From Marinobacter salsuginis (GTDB lineage: Bacteria; Pseudomonadota; Gammaproteobacteria; Pseudomonadales; Oleiphilaceae): a stretch of 64,000 nt of DNA. The stretch lies in assembly GCF_009617755.1 (NCBI RefSeq), contig NZ_BGZH01000001.1, positions 682,001-746,000 on the forward strand. The letters are read 5' to 3'. A program made the position numbers and the translations under genes. The notes beneath the pieces were generated by a model. That model saw only the letters and a program-made list of their open reading frames with translations, had not been told where the DNA came from and ran no database searches. Shown piece after piece: positions 17,456-25,549 of this stretch; the stretch's first letter is position 1; the number at the start of each line of letters is the position of its first letter.

Positions 17456-18676
17456 ATGGCAGAGAAAGCAGAAAAGCTCCAGGCGTTCGTTTGGGAAGGC
17501 AAAGACAAAAAAGGGAATAAGGCAACCGGTGAGGTTTCAGGAACCAACCTTGCACTTGTAAAAGCGCAGCTTCGCAAACAGGGCATTGTGCCAAGCAAGG
17601 TAAAGAAAAAGTCGAAACCGCTTTTCGGTGGCAGTAAGAAGATCACCCCCTTCGACATAGCGATGCTCACGCGCCAGCTTGCCACGATGATGAAGGCTGG
17701 CGTTCCCCTGGTTCAGAGCTTTGACATTGTTGCCGATGGCCTGGAGAACAAGGGGCTACAGGAACTCATTCTTAATATCAGGAATGATATTGCGTCAGGC
17801 ACTAGTTTCGCAGGTGCCTTGCGCAAGCACCCCCGGCATTTCAACGATCTGTACTGCAGCCTTGTGGACTCTGGCGAAAAAGCAGGTGCTCTTGAGCAGA
17901 TGCTGGACCGGATTGCCACTTATCTGGAAAAGAGTGAGTTGCTGAAGAAGAAGGTCAAGAAAGCGATGACCTACCCAGCGGCCGTTGTTGTTGTCGCTAT
18001 TATCGTAACAGCGATCTTGCTTGTTAAGGTCGTCCCTCAGTTTGAAGCGTTGTTCACCGGCTTCGGTGCCGATCTACCAGTTTTCACCCAGATGGTGGTA
18101 AACCTTTCGGAGTGGATGCAGAAATGGTGGTTCATCTGTTTGATAGGAATTGTTGGCTTTATTTTTCTTTTCAGGGAAGCCAAGTACAGATCTAAGAAGT
18201 TCTCAGACGCTATAGACAAGTACACTCTTAAGCTCCCGGTTATTGGCGAAGTTCTCGACAAATCCGCGGTTGCCAGATTTGGGCGGGTCCTATCTACCAC
18301 CTTTGCCGCCGGTGTACCATTGGTAGACGCTCTGGAGTCGGTAGCAAATGCGACCGGCAACGCCGTATACCGTGATGGCATCAACAGCATCAAAGACGAG
18401 GTTGCAAGCGGTACCCAATTACAGGCAGCTATGCGGAATGCTGACATCTTCCCGGTAATGGCTGTTCAGTTGACTGCCATCGGTGAGGAATCCGGTAACC
18501 TGGATGAAATGCTCTCCAAAGTTGCCGATCATTACGAAGCCGTCGTTGACGATCTGGTTGATAATCTCTCGGCCCTCATGGAACCTTTGATTATGTCGGT
18601 TCTGGGTGTGCTGGTTGGCGGCTTGATCATTGCCATGTACCTGCCGATATTCCAGATGGGCCAGGTCGTTGGCTAA
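17456..18676 (+). CDS. pilC: PilC, type IV pilus inner-membrane platform protein
   Basis: The 406-residue protein has two T2SF domains (about residues 70-190 and 273-396; IAMLTRQLATMMKAGVPL and ARFGRVLSTTFAAGVPL begin the two repeats) and three main membrane segments (about 173-195, 222-240 and at the C-terminus VLGVLVGGLIIAMYLPIF). It anchors the pilus machine and works with PilB. It is in an operon with pilB and pilD. Confidence 0.95.
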   Translation: MAEKAEKLQAFVWEGKDKKGNKATGEVSGTNLALVKAQLRKQGIVPSKVKKKSKPLFGGSKKITPFDIAMLTRQLATMMKAGVPLVQSFDIVADGLENKGLQELILNIRNDIASGTSFAGALRKHPRHFNDLYCSLVDSGEKAGALEQMLDRIATYLEKSELLKKKVKKAMTYPAAVVVVAIIVTAILLVKVVPQFEALFTGFGADLPVFTQMVVNLSEWMQKWWFICLIGIVGFIFLFREAKYRSKKFSDAIDKYTLKLPVIGEVLDKSAVARFGRVLSTTFAAGVPLVDALESVANATGNAVYRDGINSIKDEVASGTQLQAAMRNADIFPVMAVQLTAIGEESGNLDEMLSKVADHYEAVVDDLVDNLSALMEPLIMSVLGVLVGGLIIAMYLPIFQMGQVVG

Positions 18677-18709
18677 AAGGCTCTACCGAACGTTCCTCTG
18701 CATCAAGGC

Positions 18710-18738
18710 GGGGTTAGAAGGAAGTTTCTCCTGACCCC
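18710..18738. other. Imperfect hairpin between pilC and pilD
   Basis: GGGGTTAGAAGGA and TTCTCCTGACCCC are complementary except for three mismatches, with a three-base loop. No T run follows on the plus strand, so it is not a clear terminator. It may tune pilD expression or mRNA stability, or be fortuitous. Confidence 0.35.
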
Positions 18739-18768
18739 GAATTCGCTCGCCTGATTCTCGGATAATTG

Positions 18769-19644
18769 ATGATTACTCTGGACGCCTTTCTCAATACTCC
18801 CTGGCTTCTTTTTCTCTCTGTTACCCTCGTGTCTCTCTGCGTCGGCAGCTTTCTGAATGTTGTGATTCTGAGGCTGCCGAAAATGATGCACCAAGACTGG
18901 CGCTGCCAGTGCGAGGAATTCCTTGAGGTTCCGGAAAAGCAGCGCAAGCAGGAAGAGCGGATTACGCTCGCCAAGCCGGCTTCCAACTGCCCGTCCTGCG
19001 GCCACGGCATTCGAGCTTGGGAAAATATTCCGGTGGTCAGTTGGTTGATGCTTCGGGGTAAATGCGCTTCGTGCAAAGCACCCATCTCACCGCGCTATCC
19101 GATTATTGAGGCAGTCACAGCGGTTTTCTCGGTGGTGACCATTGCCGTCATCGGACCAAATGAGTCGGCGCTCTGGGCCCTGCTGTTGGTTTGGGCTCTG
19201 GTGGCTTTGACAGTTATTGATTTCGACACTCAACTACTGCCAGACAGCATTACCCTGCCCCTGATGTGGCTCGGATTGGTGCTGAATTATTTTGCAGTCA
19301 TGACCGATTTCAACAGCGCGTTCTGGGGGGCAGTGGTCGGTTATCTGGCTTTATGGTCCGTCTACTGGCTGTTCAAGCTGGTTACGGGCAAGGAAGGCAT
19401 GGGGCACGGAGACTTCAAACTGCTTGCCGCACTCGGCGCCTGGCTGGGGTGGCAGTTGTTGCCCGCGGTTATCTTGCTTTCCTCGGTGGTTGGAGCGGTT
19501 GTCGGTATCAGCCTGATGGTGTTCAAGCAGCATGGGCGCGAGGTACCGATTCCATTCGGGCCTTACCTGGCGACTGCCGGCCTGCTCTGTTTGTGGTTCG
19601 GGACTGAAATTCAGGCGTTCTGGTACGGATTCCTGGGAGTCTGA
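18769..19644 (+). CDS. pilD: PilD, prepilin leader peptidase / N-methyltransferase
   Basis: A 291-residue bifunctional inner-membrane aspartic protease (A24 family). It keeps the N-terminal LCVGSFLNVVILRLP, the cytoplasmic zinc tetracysteine (CPSCGHG and CASCKAP), and both catalytic aspartate motifs (DFDTQLLPD and GHGDFKLLAALG). It cleaves and methylates the two pilins of this window. ATG 18769 directly follows an in-frame TTG, and ATG is preferred. coaE starts three bases after the stop. Confidence 0.95.
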   Translation: MITLDAFLNTPWLLFLSVTLVSLCVGSFLNVVILRLPKMMHQDWRCQCEEFLEVPEKQRKQEERITLAKPASNCPSCGHGIRAWENIPVVSWLMLRGKCASCKAPISPRYPIIEAVTAVFSVVTIAVIGPNESALWALLLVWALVALTVIDFDTQLLPDSITLPLMWLGLVLNYFAVMTDFNSAFWGAVVGYLALWSVYWLFKLVTGKEGMGHGDFKLLAALGAWLGWQLLPAVILLSSVVGAVVGISLMVFKQHGREVPIPFGPYLATAGLLCLWFGTEIQAFWYGFLGV

Positions 19645-19647
19645 TTC

Positions 19648-20247
19648 ATGAAAATTGCTGGCCTGACCGGCGGCATTGGTTCCGGGAAATCCACTGTGGC
19701 TCGCCTGTTCGGTGAGCTTGGCGTGCACTGGGTGGATGCCGATGATGTTGCCCGAGAAGTGGTTGAGCCGGGAACTCCGGCGCTCGAACGGATTGCGAAG
19801 CATTTTGGTAAGCATATTCTCACATCCGAGGGTGCCCTGGATCGGGCTCAACTACGCGGAATCGTCTTCCAGCAACCAGAAGAGCGAGCATGGCTGGAGT
19901 CTCTGCTACACCCAATCATTCGTGACGAGTTGATTCGGCAGTTGAACCCGGAAAACTACCAGCTTCCCTATGTGCTTCTGGTTTCCCCTCTCCTCCTCGA
20001 GACCGACCAGCACGAGTTAGTTGATAAAATTTTCGTGATCGATGTGCCCAAAGACGTCCAACTCGAACGCACCATGGCCCGGGACACCAACTCCCGGGAG
20101 CAGGTGGAGCGCATTATTGCGGCGCAGATATCACGCGAGGATCGGCTGGCGCGGGCGGATGAAGTGATTGATAATGACCGCCCTCTGGATGATGTAACGC
20201 GTCAGGTGCGGGAGCTGCATGAAAGATTGTTGGTGGACTTTGGCTGA
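19648..20247 (+). CDS. coaE: Dephospho-CoA kinase
   Basis: A 199-residue P-loop kinase with GLTGGIGSGKSTVARLF at the N-terminus and the DADDVAREVVEPG substrate segment near residue 31. It catalyses the last step of coenzyme A synthesis. The order pilB-pilC-pilD-coaE-(yacG) is standard in pseudomonads. Here several genes separate coaE from yacG. Confidence 0.95.
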   Translation: MKIAGLTGGIGSGKSTVARLFGELGVHWVDADDVAREVVEPGTPALERIAKHFGKHILTSEGALDRAQLRGIVFQQPEERAWLESLLHPIIRDELIRQLNPENYQLPYVLLVSPLLLETDQHELVDKIFVIDVPKDVQLERTMARDTNSREQVERIIAAQISREDRLARADEVIDNDRPLDDVTRQVRELHERLLVDFG

Positions 20248-21334
20248 CTGGTTTTTCCGCTCTCGTTTTGCAGGTTTTGCCGCGGCACTGTCTCTGACAT
20301 TCTCTTCCCCGGGCCACACCATTGAGCCGGTGTTTGAGGTTCGGGAGCGTTCGGTGGCGGAGATTCTGTCCCCGGCTGAACTACCAATCGGATTCTACAC
20401 CTTTGAACCGGAAGAATACTGGGCCGAACCGCGTGATTCCTACTGGCTGAAGTTCAGCAACTGGGTGTTGCGACAGGAGCGCCTCCACGGGCAGAAGGTC
20501 CAGACGGTTGGCCAGTGGGCGGACCGGACACTATCCGGCAGCGAGCACAATCTGCCCAACAACGAGAGCTATCTTCGAATTGGCTTTGCTACAGAATCCG
20601 AATATGGCGACCCGGCACAGTTTGAGCCGGAGGCCCGATTTCGGCTGGACATTCCCACCACCCGACGCAAACTGCGCCTGGTTATCGAAAGCGAAAGCGA
20701 GGACCTGATTCCTCTCGGAGAGCGCCAGCGGGACCGCCAGCTTACGGAGCCGGAGCGATCTGATACAGAAGCCACGGGCGCTTTGCGCTACCTGACCCAA
20801 ATTGGCGATGCCATCAACTTCTCCAATGACGTGGGTGTGCGTCTTCGGCTTCCTCCGGATGCTTTCTGGCGGGCAACGGCTGAAAAGCGCTGGCGGCTTG
20901 ACGATAAATGGGTTCTGAACGCCCAACAGCGCTTTTATTATTTTCATCAGGACGGCTGGGGCGAGCGAACCTGGGTTGGCGTTGGTCGCCCGGTTGGGAA
21001 TGACTGGTATTTCCGCTCCTCTTCAGAACTGGAATGGGTGCACAACGATAAGGAATTTGTGGCGGGCCAGATCTTCAGTATGCGCAAGCGCATGAATAAT
21101 CGGTTGGTCGTGACGCCGAGACTAGGCCTGCTAGGGGAAAGCAAACCCTCCTGGCGCACAACTTCTGCATTCACCGATATCACATTTCGCTATCGGCTCC
21201 ACAGCAACTGGCTTTACGCGGAGCTGATTCCTGCGCTGGAATTCCCCCGAGAAGACAGCTTTAAAGACCGGGCGTCTGTGGTGTTCCGGGTAGAGATGTT
21301 TTTCTCCGGTACTATCGAGGATGATCGTTTGTAA
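20219..21334 (+). CDS. Unknown exported protein, possible outer-membrane beta structure
   Basis: A 371-residue protein that I do not recognise. The N-terminus (FAGFAAALSLTFSSPGHT) looks like a signal peptide. The rest is rich in alternating polar and hydrophobic stretches with many Arg, Trp and Tyr residues (for example WVLNAQQRFYYFHQDGWGERTW, LHSNWLYAELIPALEF), suggesting beta strands of an outer-membrane or periplasmic protein. Its start overlaps the end of coaE by 29 bases and its stop overlaps the trmO start by one base, so translation is coupled to both. No catalytic motif is evident. Confidence 0.65.
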   Translation: MKDCWWTLADWFFRSRFAGFAAALSLTFSSPGHTIEPVFEVRERSVAEILSPAELPIGFYTFEPEEYWAEPRDSYWLKFSNWVLRQERLHGQKVQTVGQWADRTLSGSEHNLPNNESYLRIGFATESEYGDPAQFEPEARFRLDIPTTRRKLRLVIESESEDLIPLGERQRDRQLTEPERSDTEATGALRYLTQIGDAINFSNDVGVRLRLPPDAFWRATAEKRWRLDDKWVLNAQQRFYYFHQDGWGERTWVGVGRPVGNDWYFRSSSELEWVHNDKEFVAGQIFSMRKRMNNRLVVTPRLGLLGESKPSWRTTSAFTDITFRYRLHSNWLYAELIPALEFPREDSFKDRASVVFRVEMFFSGTIEDDRL

Positions 21335-22077
21335 TGCCGAGACACCTCTCAAAGCCGGCGGCCGAGGCCCTTACCCTCACGCCAATTGCTATTACCCGCT
21401 CCTGCTTCCGGGACAAGTTCGGGGTGCCACGCCAACCTGGGCTGACCCGTCATGCCCGGGCCGACCTGATCATACAGCCACCGTTTGACCGGGAAGATGC
21501 GTTTCGGGGGCTGGAAACCGCCAGCCACCTGTGGCTGACCTTTCAGTTTCACGAGGCGGTGCGGGCAGAATGGCGGCCCGTGGTGCGCCCTCCCCGGCTA
21601 GGCGGTAACCGCAAGATGGGTGTATTTGCCAGTCGCTCACCGTTTCGCCCAAACAGTCTCGGTTTGTCCGTGGTCCGTAATGAAGGGCTGATTCGCAAAG
21701 ACGGTGAGCTTATCCTGCGCATCAGCGATCATGACCTGATCGAAGGCACGCCAATTCTCGACATCAAGCCCTACCTGCCCTTCGCCGATTCCGTGCCCGA
21801 AGCCACCCTTGGCTGGGCAGACTCTCCGCCCACGGAACGGCTGGAGGTGGTTTTTCTGCCGGAAGCGGAAGCCCAGATTCGTCAACTTTCACCGGGAGAC
21901 TATCCGGAACTCCGCCCCCTCATAGAGGATGTGGTCGCTTACGATCCAAGGCCCTCTTTTCGCAGAGGACGGGAAGAAGAACGCATCTACGGCGCGCATC
22001 TATACGACCTGAACGTGCGATTCCGATTCGTGAATGATCATTCACGAAAACGTGTCGAAGTGCTGACGGTCTGTTAA
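21334..22077 (+). CDS. trmO: TrmO, tRNA (t6A37-N6)-methyltransferase (TsaA family)
   Basis: A 247-residue beta-barrel SAM enzyme of the UPF0066/TsaA family, which methylates threonylcarbamoyl-adenosine 37 in tRNA-Thr. Conserved elements are FGVPRQPGL, ASHLWLTFQFHE, and the strong signature GVFASRSPFRPNSLGLSVV. The C-terminal YDPRPSFRRGREEERIYG is also family-typical. It is coupled to the upstream unknown gene by TAATG. Confidence 0.93.
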   Translation: MPRHLSKPAAEALTLTPIAITRSCFRDKFGVPRQPGLTRHARADLIIQPPFDREDAFRGLETASHLWLTFQFHEAVRAEWRPVVRPPRLGGNRKMGVFASRSPFRPNSLGLSVVRNEGLIRKDGELILRISDHDLIEGTPILDIKPYLPFADSVPEATLGWADSPPTERLEVVFLPEAEAQIRQLSPGDYPELRPLIEDVVAYDPRPSFRRGREEERIYGAHLYDLNVRFRFVNDHSRKRVEVLTVC

Positions 22078-22120
22078 ACTCCTTCTGGTGATTTTGTAGT
22101 CGACACAGGGAATATGTGCC

Positions 22121-24472
22121 TTGCCTTCAACACGTTTGTTCAAACGATTGGGAATACGGCCATTGGCAGCAAGGTTGCTCGCCTACGTATTACTGTTCAG
22201 CGTGTTTCTCTCTCTGGTGGCCACCGGCGTTCAGCTGATTGGTGAGTTCGAGCGGCGGAAGAATGACCTTCTGAACGACCAGACCCGGGCGGCCGAGCTG
22301 GTTTCCGGGAGCATGAGCAACAACATCTGGCTGATGAATTTCAGCGAGGTGGCCAACGCCCTGGATGATATGAAGGCGGTGCCCGCGGTCCAGTATGGTC
22401 GGGTGGTGACCAGCACCGGCGAAACCTTCACAACCGGCACCTACCCCGAAGGCCGGGTGCTCTCCCAGACGTTCCCCCTGGTGTTCGACCGCTCCAGCAC
22501 CCGCAGCCCGGAAAATGTGGGCACACTGACGGTTACCTCCTCCATCGACCAGATATACACGGACCTGCGCAACCGCGCCCTGCTGAACCTGCTGTTCCAA
22601 TCAATCGTGGTGATGCTGGGAACCCTGGGGCTGCTGGTGATCGTTCGTCTAACGCTGTCCCGGCACCTGGAAGCCATGGCAGATTACGCAGCCCGGCTGA
22701 ATCTGGACGCGCTGGTCGACCCGCTGAAACTCAGACGCAAAACCCGGAAAACGCCAGACGAGCTCTCGGAACTGGAGCAGGCCCTGAACAAGATGCGCCT
22801 GCAAATCCTCGAGGACACCCGCTCCCTGCGCCAGACCACGATCCAGTCCCAGGGTGAGCGTGACGAAGCCGTACGCGCCAACCACGCCAAGAACCAGTTC
22901 CTGGCCAATGTAAGCCACGAACTGCGCATTCCTCTGCAATCCGTGCTGGGCTACGCCAACCTTTTGACCGACACGCCCCTGGACCAGGAGCAGCGGGAAT
23001 ACGTTCAAACACTCTTGAGTGCCTCAGAGAGCCTTTCGGCCATTATCAATGACTTGCTGGACATCTCCAGCATGGAAGCTGGCAAGCTGGTACTGGATGA
23101 CATTCCTTTTGATCTGAGGGAAACCCTCAATGATCTGGTGCACATGCTGGGCTCCCGGGCCCGGGAGAAGGGTCTGGCACTGGAGCTTCGGATCGACGAG
23201 AACCTGCCCTGGGCCCTGAAAGGCGACCCGGTGCGAATTCGCCAAATCCTGCTCAACCTGACATCCAACGCCATCAAGTTTACCGATTCCGGCCATGTGC
23301 TGATCAGTATCGAGGTGCTGGGGCGCCGCGACGACAGGGCGCGCATTCGCATTGCGGTGGAAGACACGGGTGTAGGAATCAATCCGGAAGACGTTCCGCT
23401 GGTTTATGAGCCCTACGTGCAACTGGGCCAGCAGTTCCAGCGCCAGCTCCCCGGTGCAGGCCTGGGCCTCACCATTTGCCGCCAACTGGTTGGCCTGATG
23501 GACGGCTCTATGGATCTGGAGAGCCGCCCTGGCGAGGGCTCAACATTCTGGATGGAACTCACGTTGCCCATTGCCCCGGAGAATGCCGCCCGGGTTCGCC
23601 CGGATACCAGAATGGTGAAGAATCGCCGGATTCTGGTGGTGGATTCCTACGAGTTATCCCGCAAAATCACCCTGGAAATGCTGTCCCGGCACGACGTCCA
23701 CATTGAGGCGGTAAAGTCCGCTGGCGAGGCCCTGACATCCCTGCGTACGGCGTTCGATGGCCAGCAGCCGTTCGACGCGATCATCCTGGATGGATTCGTG
23801 CCAGATATGGACAGCGATCTGCTGTGCCGTCAAATCAGGAGCAATCCGCTCTGGGCAGACATGCGTCTGCTGATTCTGTCGTCCAACCCGCAACGGGGCG
23901 ACGCCGAACATTTCCGCCAGGCCGGTGCCGATGCCTTCCTGAGCAAATCTCTGCGTGAATCCTGCCTGACTCCGATTCTCAACCAGTTGTTTGTTGATGC
24001 CGCCAGGGACGAACGGCGTTTCCTGACCCGGTTCTCACTGCAGGCGGTTACCGACACGGCGCGGCGCCGGGAACTCCCCTGTGGTCGCATGAAGGTTTTG
24101 CTGGTGGAAGATAATCCGGTCAACCGTACCCTTACCCGCAGGCTGCTTGAGAAACTGGGCTGTGACGTGATGACCGCCAACGACGGCGAGGCGGCAGCCA
24201 GCCTGTGGCAGTGGCATCCCTTCGACCTGGTCTTCATGGACTGCGTGATGCCCCGAGTGGACGGTTTTGAAGCCACCCGCCGCCTGCGGGAGTGGGAGAC
24301 CGCCCATAACCGCGCGCGAATCCCGGTGGTCGCACTAACAGCCAGCGCCATGGAAGAAGACGAAGAGCGCTGCCGCCGGAGCGGTATGGATTCTTTCGTT
24401 GCCAAGCCTGTCAATATTGAAATGCTGCGGGCAGTACTGGAACAATATTGTCAGGCGTCTGCTGCCTCCTGA
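22121..24472 (+). CDS. Hybrid sensor histidine kinase with two receiver domains
   Basis: A 783-residue membrane kinase: transmembrane segments near 16-38 and 147-170 enclose a small periplasmic domain, followed by a HAMP-like linker, a HisKA domain with the phospho-accepting histidine in NVSHELRIPLQS (about His266), an HATPase domain (NLTSNAIKFTD, DTGVGI, GAGLGLTIC), a first receiver domain (acidic residue in ILDGFVPDMD, about 557) and a second receiver domain (VEDNPVNRTL, FMDCVMPRVDGFEATRR, about Asp707). There is no C-terminal HPt domain, so it is not a full BarA/GacS equivalent. Translation seems to start at TTG 22121, since no in-frame ATG or GTG precedes the membrane segment. Signal and partner are unknown. 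Confidence 0.88.
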   Translation: MPSTRLFKRLGIRPLAARLLAYVLLFSVFLSLVATGVQLIGEFERRKNDLLNDQTRAAELVSGSMSNNIWLMNFSEVANALDDMKAVPAVQYGRVVTSTGETFTTGTYPEGRVLSQTFPLVFDRSSTRSPENVGTLTVTSSIDQIYTDLRNRALLNLLFQSIVVMLGTLGLLVIVRLTLSRHLEAMADYAARLNLDALVDPLKLRRKTRKTPDELSELEQALNKMRLQILEDTRSLRQTTIQSQGERDEAVRANHAKNQFLANVSHELRIPLQSVLGYANLLTDTPLDQEQREYVQTLLSASESLSAIINDLLDISSMEAGKLVLDDIPFDLRETLNDLVHMLGSRAREKGLALELRIDENLPWALKGDPVRIRQILLNLTSNAIKFTDSGHVLISIEVLGRRDDRARIRIAVEDTGVGINPEDVPLVYEPYVQLGQQFQRQLPGAGLGLTICRQLVGLMDGSMDLESRPGEGSTFWMELTLPIAPENAARVRPDTRMVKNRRILVVDSYELSRKITLEMLSRHDVHIEAVKSAGEALTSLRTAFDGQQPFDAIILDGFVPDMDSDLLCRQIRSNPLWADMRLLILSSNPQRGDAEHFRQAGADAFLSKSLRESCLTPILNQLFVDAARDERRFLTRFSLQAVTDTARRRELPCGRMKVLLVEDNPVNRTLTRRLLEKLGCDVMTANDGEAAASLWQWHPFDLVFMDCVMPRVDGFEATRRLREWETAHNRARIPVVALTASAMEEDEERCRRSGMDSFVAKPVNIEMLRAVLEQYCQASAAS

Positions 24473-24534
24473 GAGCAACTTCCTGACATACGGGCACAGA
24501 CATCCAGACACCTTTCCAAACCCCGAAGGCAACC

Positions 24535-24723
24535 ATGAACGTTGAATGCCCAACCTGCAAAAAGTCCGTGGAATGGACCGAGACCAACCCCTGGCGCCCA
24601 TTCTGTTCCGAGCGCTGCAAATTGATCGACCTGGGGGCCTGGGCCAACGAGGAATACCGGGTACCCGCAGAAAATGCATCACCGGAGGACCTGGACCAGG
24701 ACGGCGAAACCACCCGGCACTGA
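24535..24723 (+). CDS. yacG: YacG, DNA gyrase inhibitor / zinc-binding protein
   Basis: A 62-residue protein with the four-cysteine zinc motif [10 protein letters not shown]...[22 protein letters not shown], nearly the full family signature. YacG binds GyrB and inhibits gyrase. It usually follows coaE, and here four genes lie between them. It is followed by a 112-base gap before the YfaZ-like gene. Confidence 0.93.
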   Translation: MNVECPTCKKSVEWTETNPWRPFCSERCKLIDLGAWANEEYRVPAENASPEDLDQDGETTRH

Positions 24724-24835
24724 ACGCCGAAAAATGAAAGTTAACGGGGACTTACTGGCATTTAAGTTGAGTGGCCTGGTACACCCCGTTAACATACCGG
24801 CAATTCTGCTAAAAACGTAACGAAGGTGCACACAT

Positions 24836-25393
24836 ATGAAAGCGTCCCGGATTTCTCTCTTGGTTCTCTCACTGGCGGCCGCGCCGGCATTTGCGGCGGA
24901 TGCCGATCTCAGCCTTACCAACGACTCGGTGAAAGGCCAGGTTAACTTCTTCAACACCAACAATGATGTCCAGCTTGGCGCCGGTTACACCTACCACGAA
25001 GGCGGCCGCGACATTTTCAATGCCGATTTCCACGCTCAGGGCCGCACCGCTATCGGTAACCTGCCCACCACCGCGGGCATCGGGATGCGTGGTATCTTCT
25101 GGGATCAGAGCCGTGCAGATGGCGGAGCGCTTGGGCTCGGCGGTTTCGCCACCGTGAACATCCCGAATGTTCCTGGTTTGTCATTCACCGGCGGCCTTCA
25201 CTACGCGCCGAGCATTCTTTCGTTCGGCGATTCAGACGATATGACCAGTCTGGAACTCCGTGGCAGCTATCGCGTTATCCGCAACGCCGAGCTCTTTGCC
25301 GGCTACCGTTATCTGAACACCGATATTGAGAACTCGTCACGAGACGTCAATCTCGATGAGGGCGTTATGGCGGGCATGAAGATTTTCTTCTGA
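24836..25393 (+). CDS. YfaZ-family outer-membrane protein
   Basis: A 185-residue protein with a signal peptide (MKASRISLLVLSLAAAPAFAA) and a small beta-barrel pattern with repeated glycine-rich strands, ending in a C-terminal phenylalanine (GVMAGMKIFF), as expected for an outer-membrane protein. It resembles the YfaZ family, of unknown function. A strong terminator follows 17 bases after the stop, so it forms its own unit. Confidence 0.78.
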   Translation: MKASRISLLVLSLAAAPAFAADADLSLTNDSVKGQVNFFNTNNDVQLGAGYTYHEGGRDIFNADFHAQGRTAIGNLPTTAGIGMRGIFWDQSRADGGALGLGGFATVNIPNVPGLSFTGGLHYAPSILSFGDSDDMTSLELRGSYRVIRNAELFAGYRYLNTDIENSSRDVNLDEGVMAGMKIFF

Positions 25394-25409
25394 TTCCAGC
25401 CCCTCCGAA

Positions 25410-25436
25410 ACGGGCCCGGCTTCTCGGGCCCGTTTT
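25410..25436 (+). terminator. Rho-independent terminator after the YfaZ-like gene
   Basis: ACGGGCCCG and CGGGCCCGT flank a five-base loop, and TTTT follows. The stem is nine perfect G+C-rich pairs, giving a confident intrinsic terminator. Confidence 0.88.
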
Positions 25437-25549
25437 CTGTTCTCTTCGCAACACGGCCGCGCCATAACCCTTTCGTGCTTTTCCTCACGCTTTCCCGATA
25501 ATCTGACTGTTAGACTGTTTGCCTGTATTTTCTGCACGGATAGCCAGGC

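Noticed and set aside
22121..24472. Hybrid kinase as GacS/BarA.
   Set aside because: It has two receiver domains and no HPt domain, and the neighbourhood does not match gacS.
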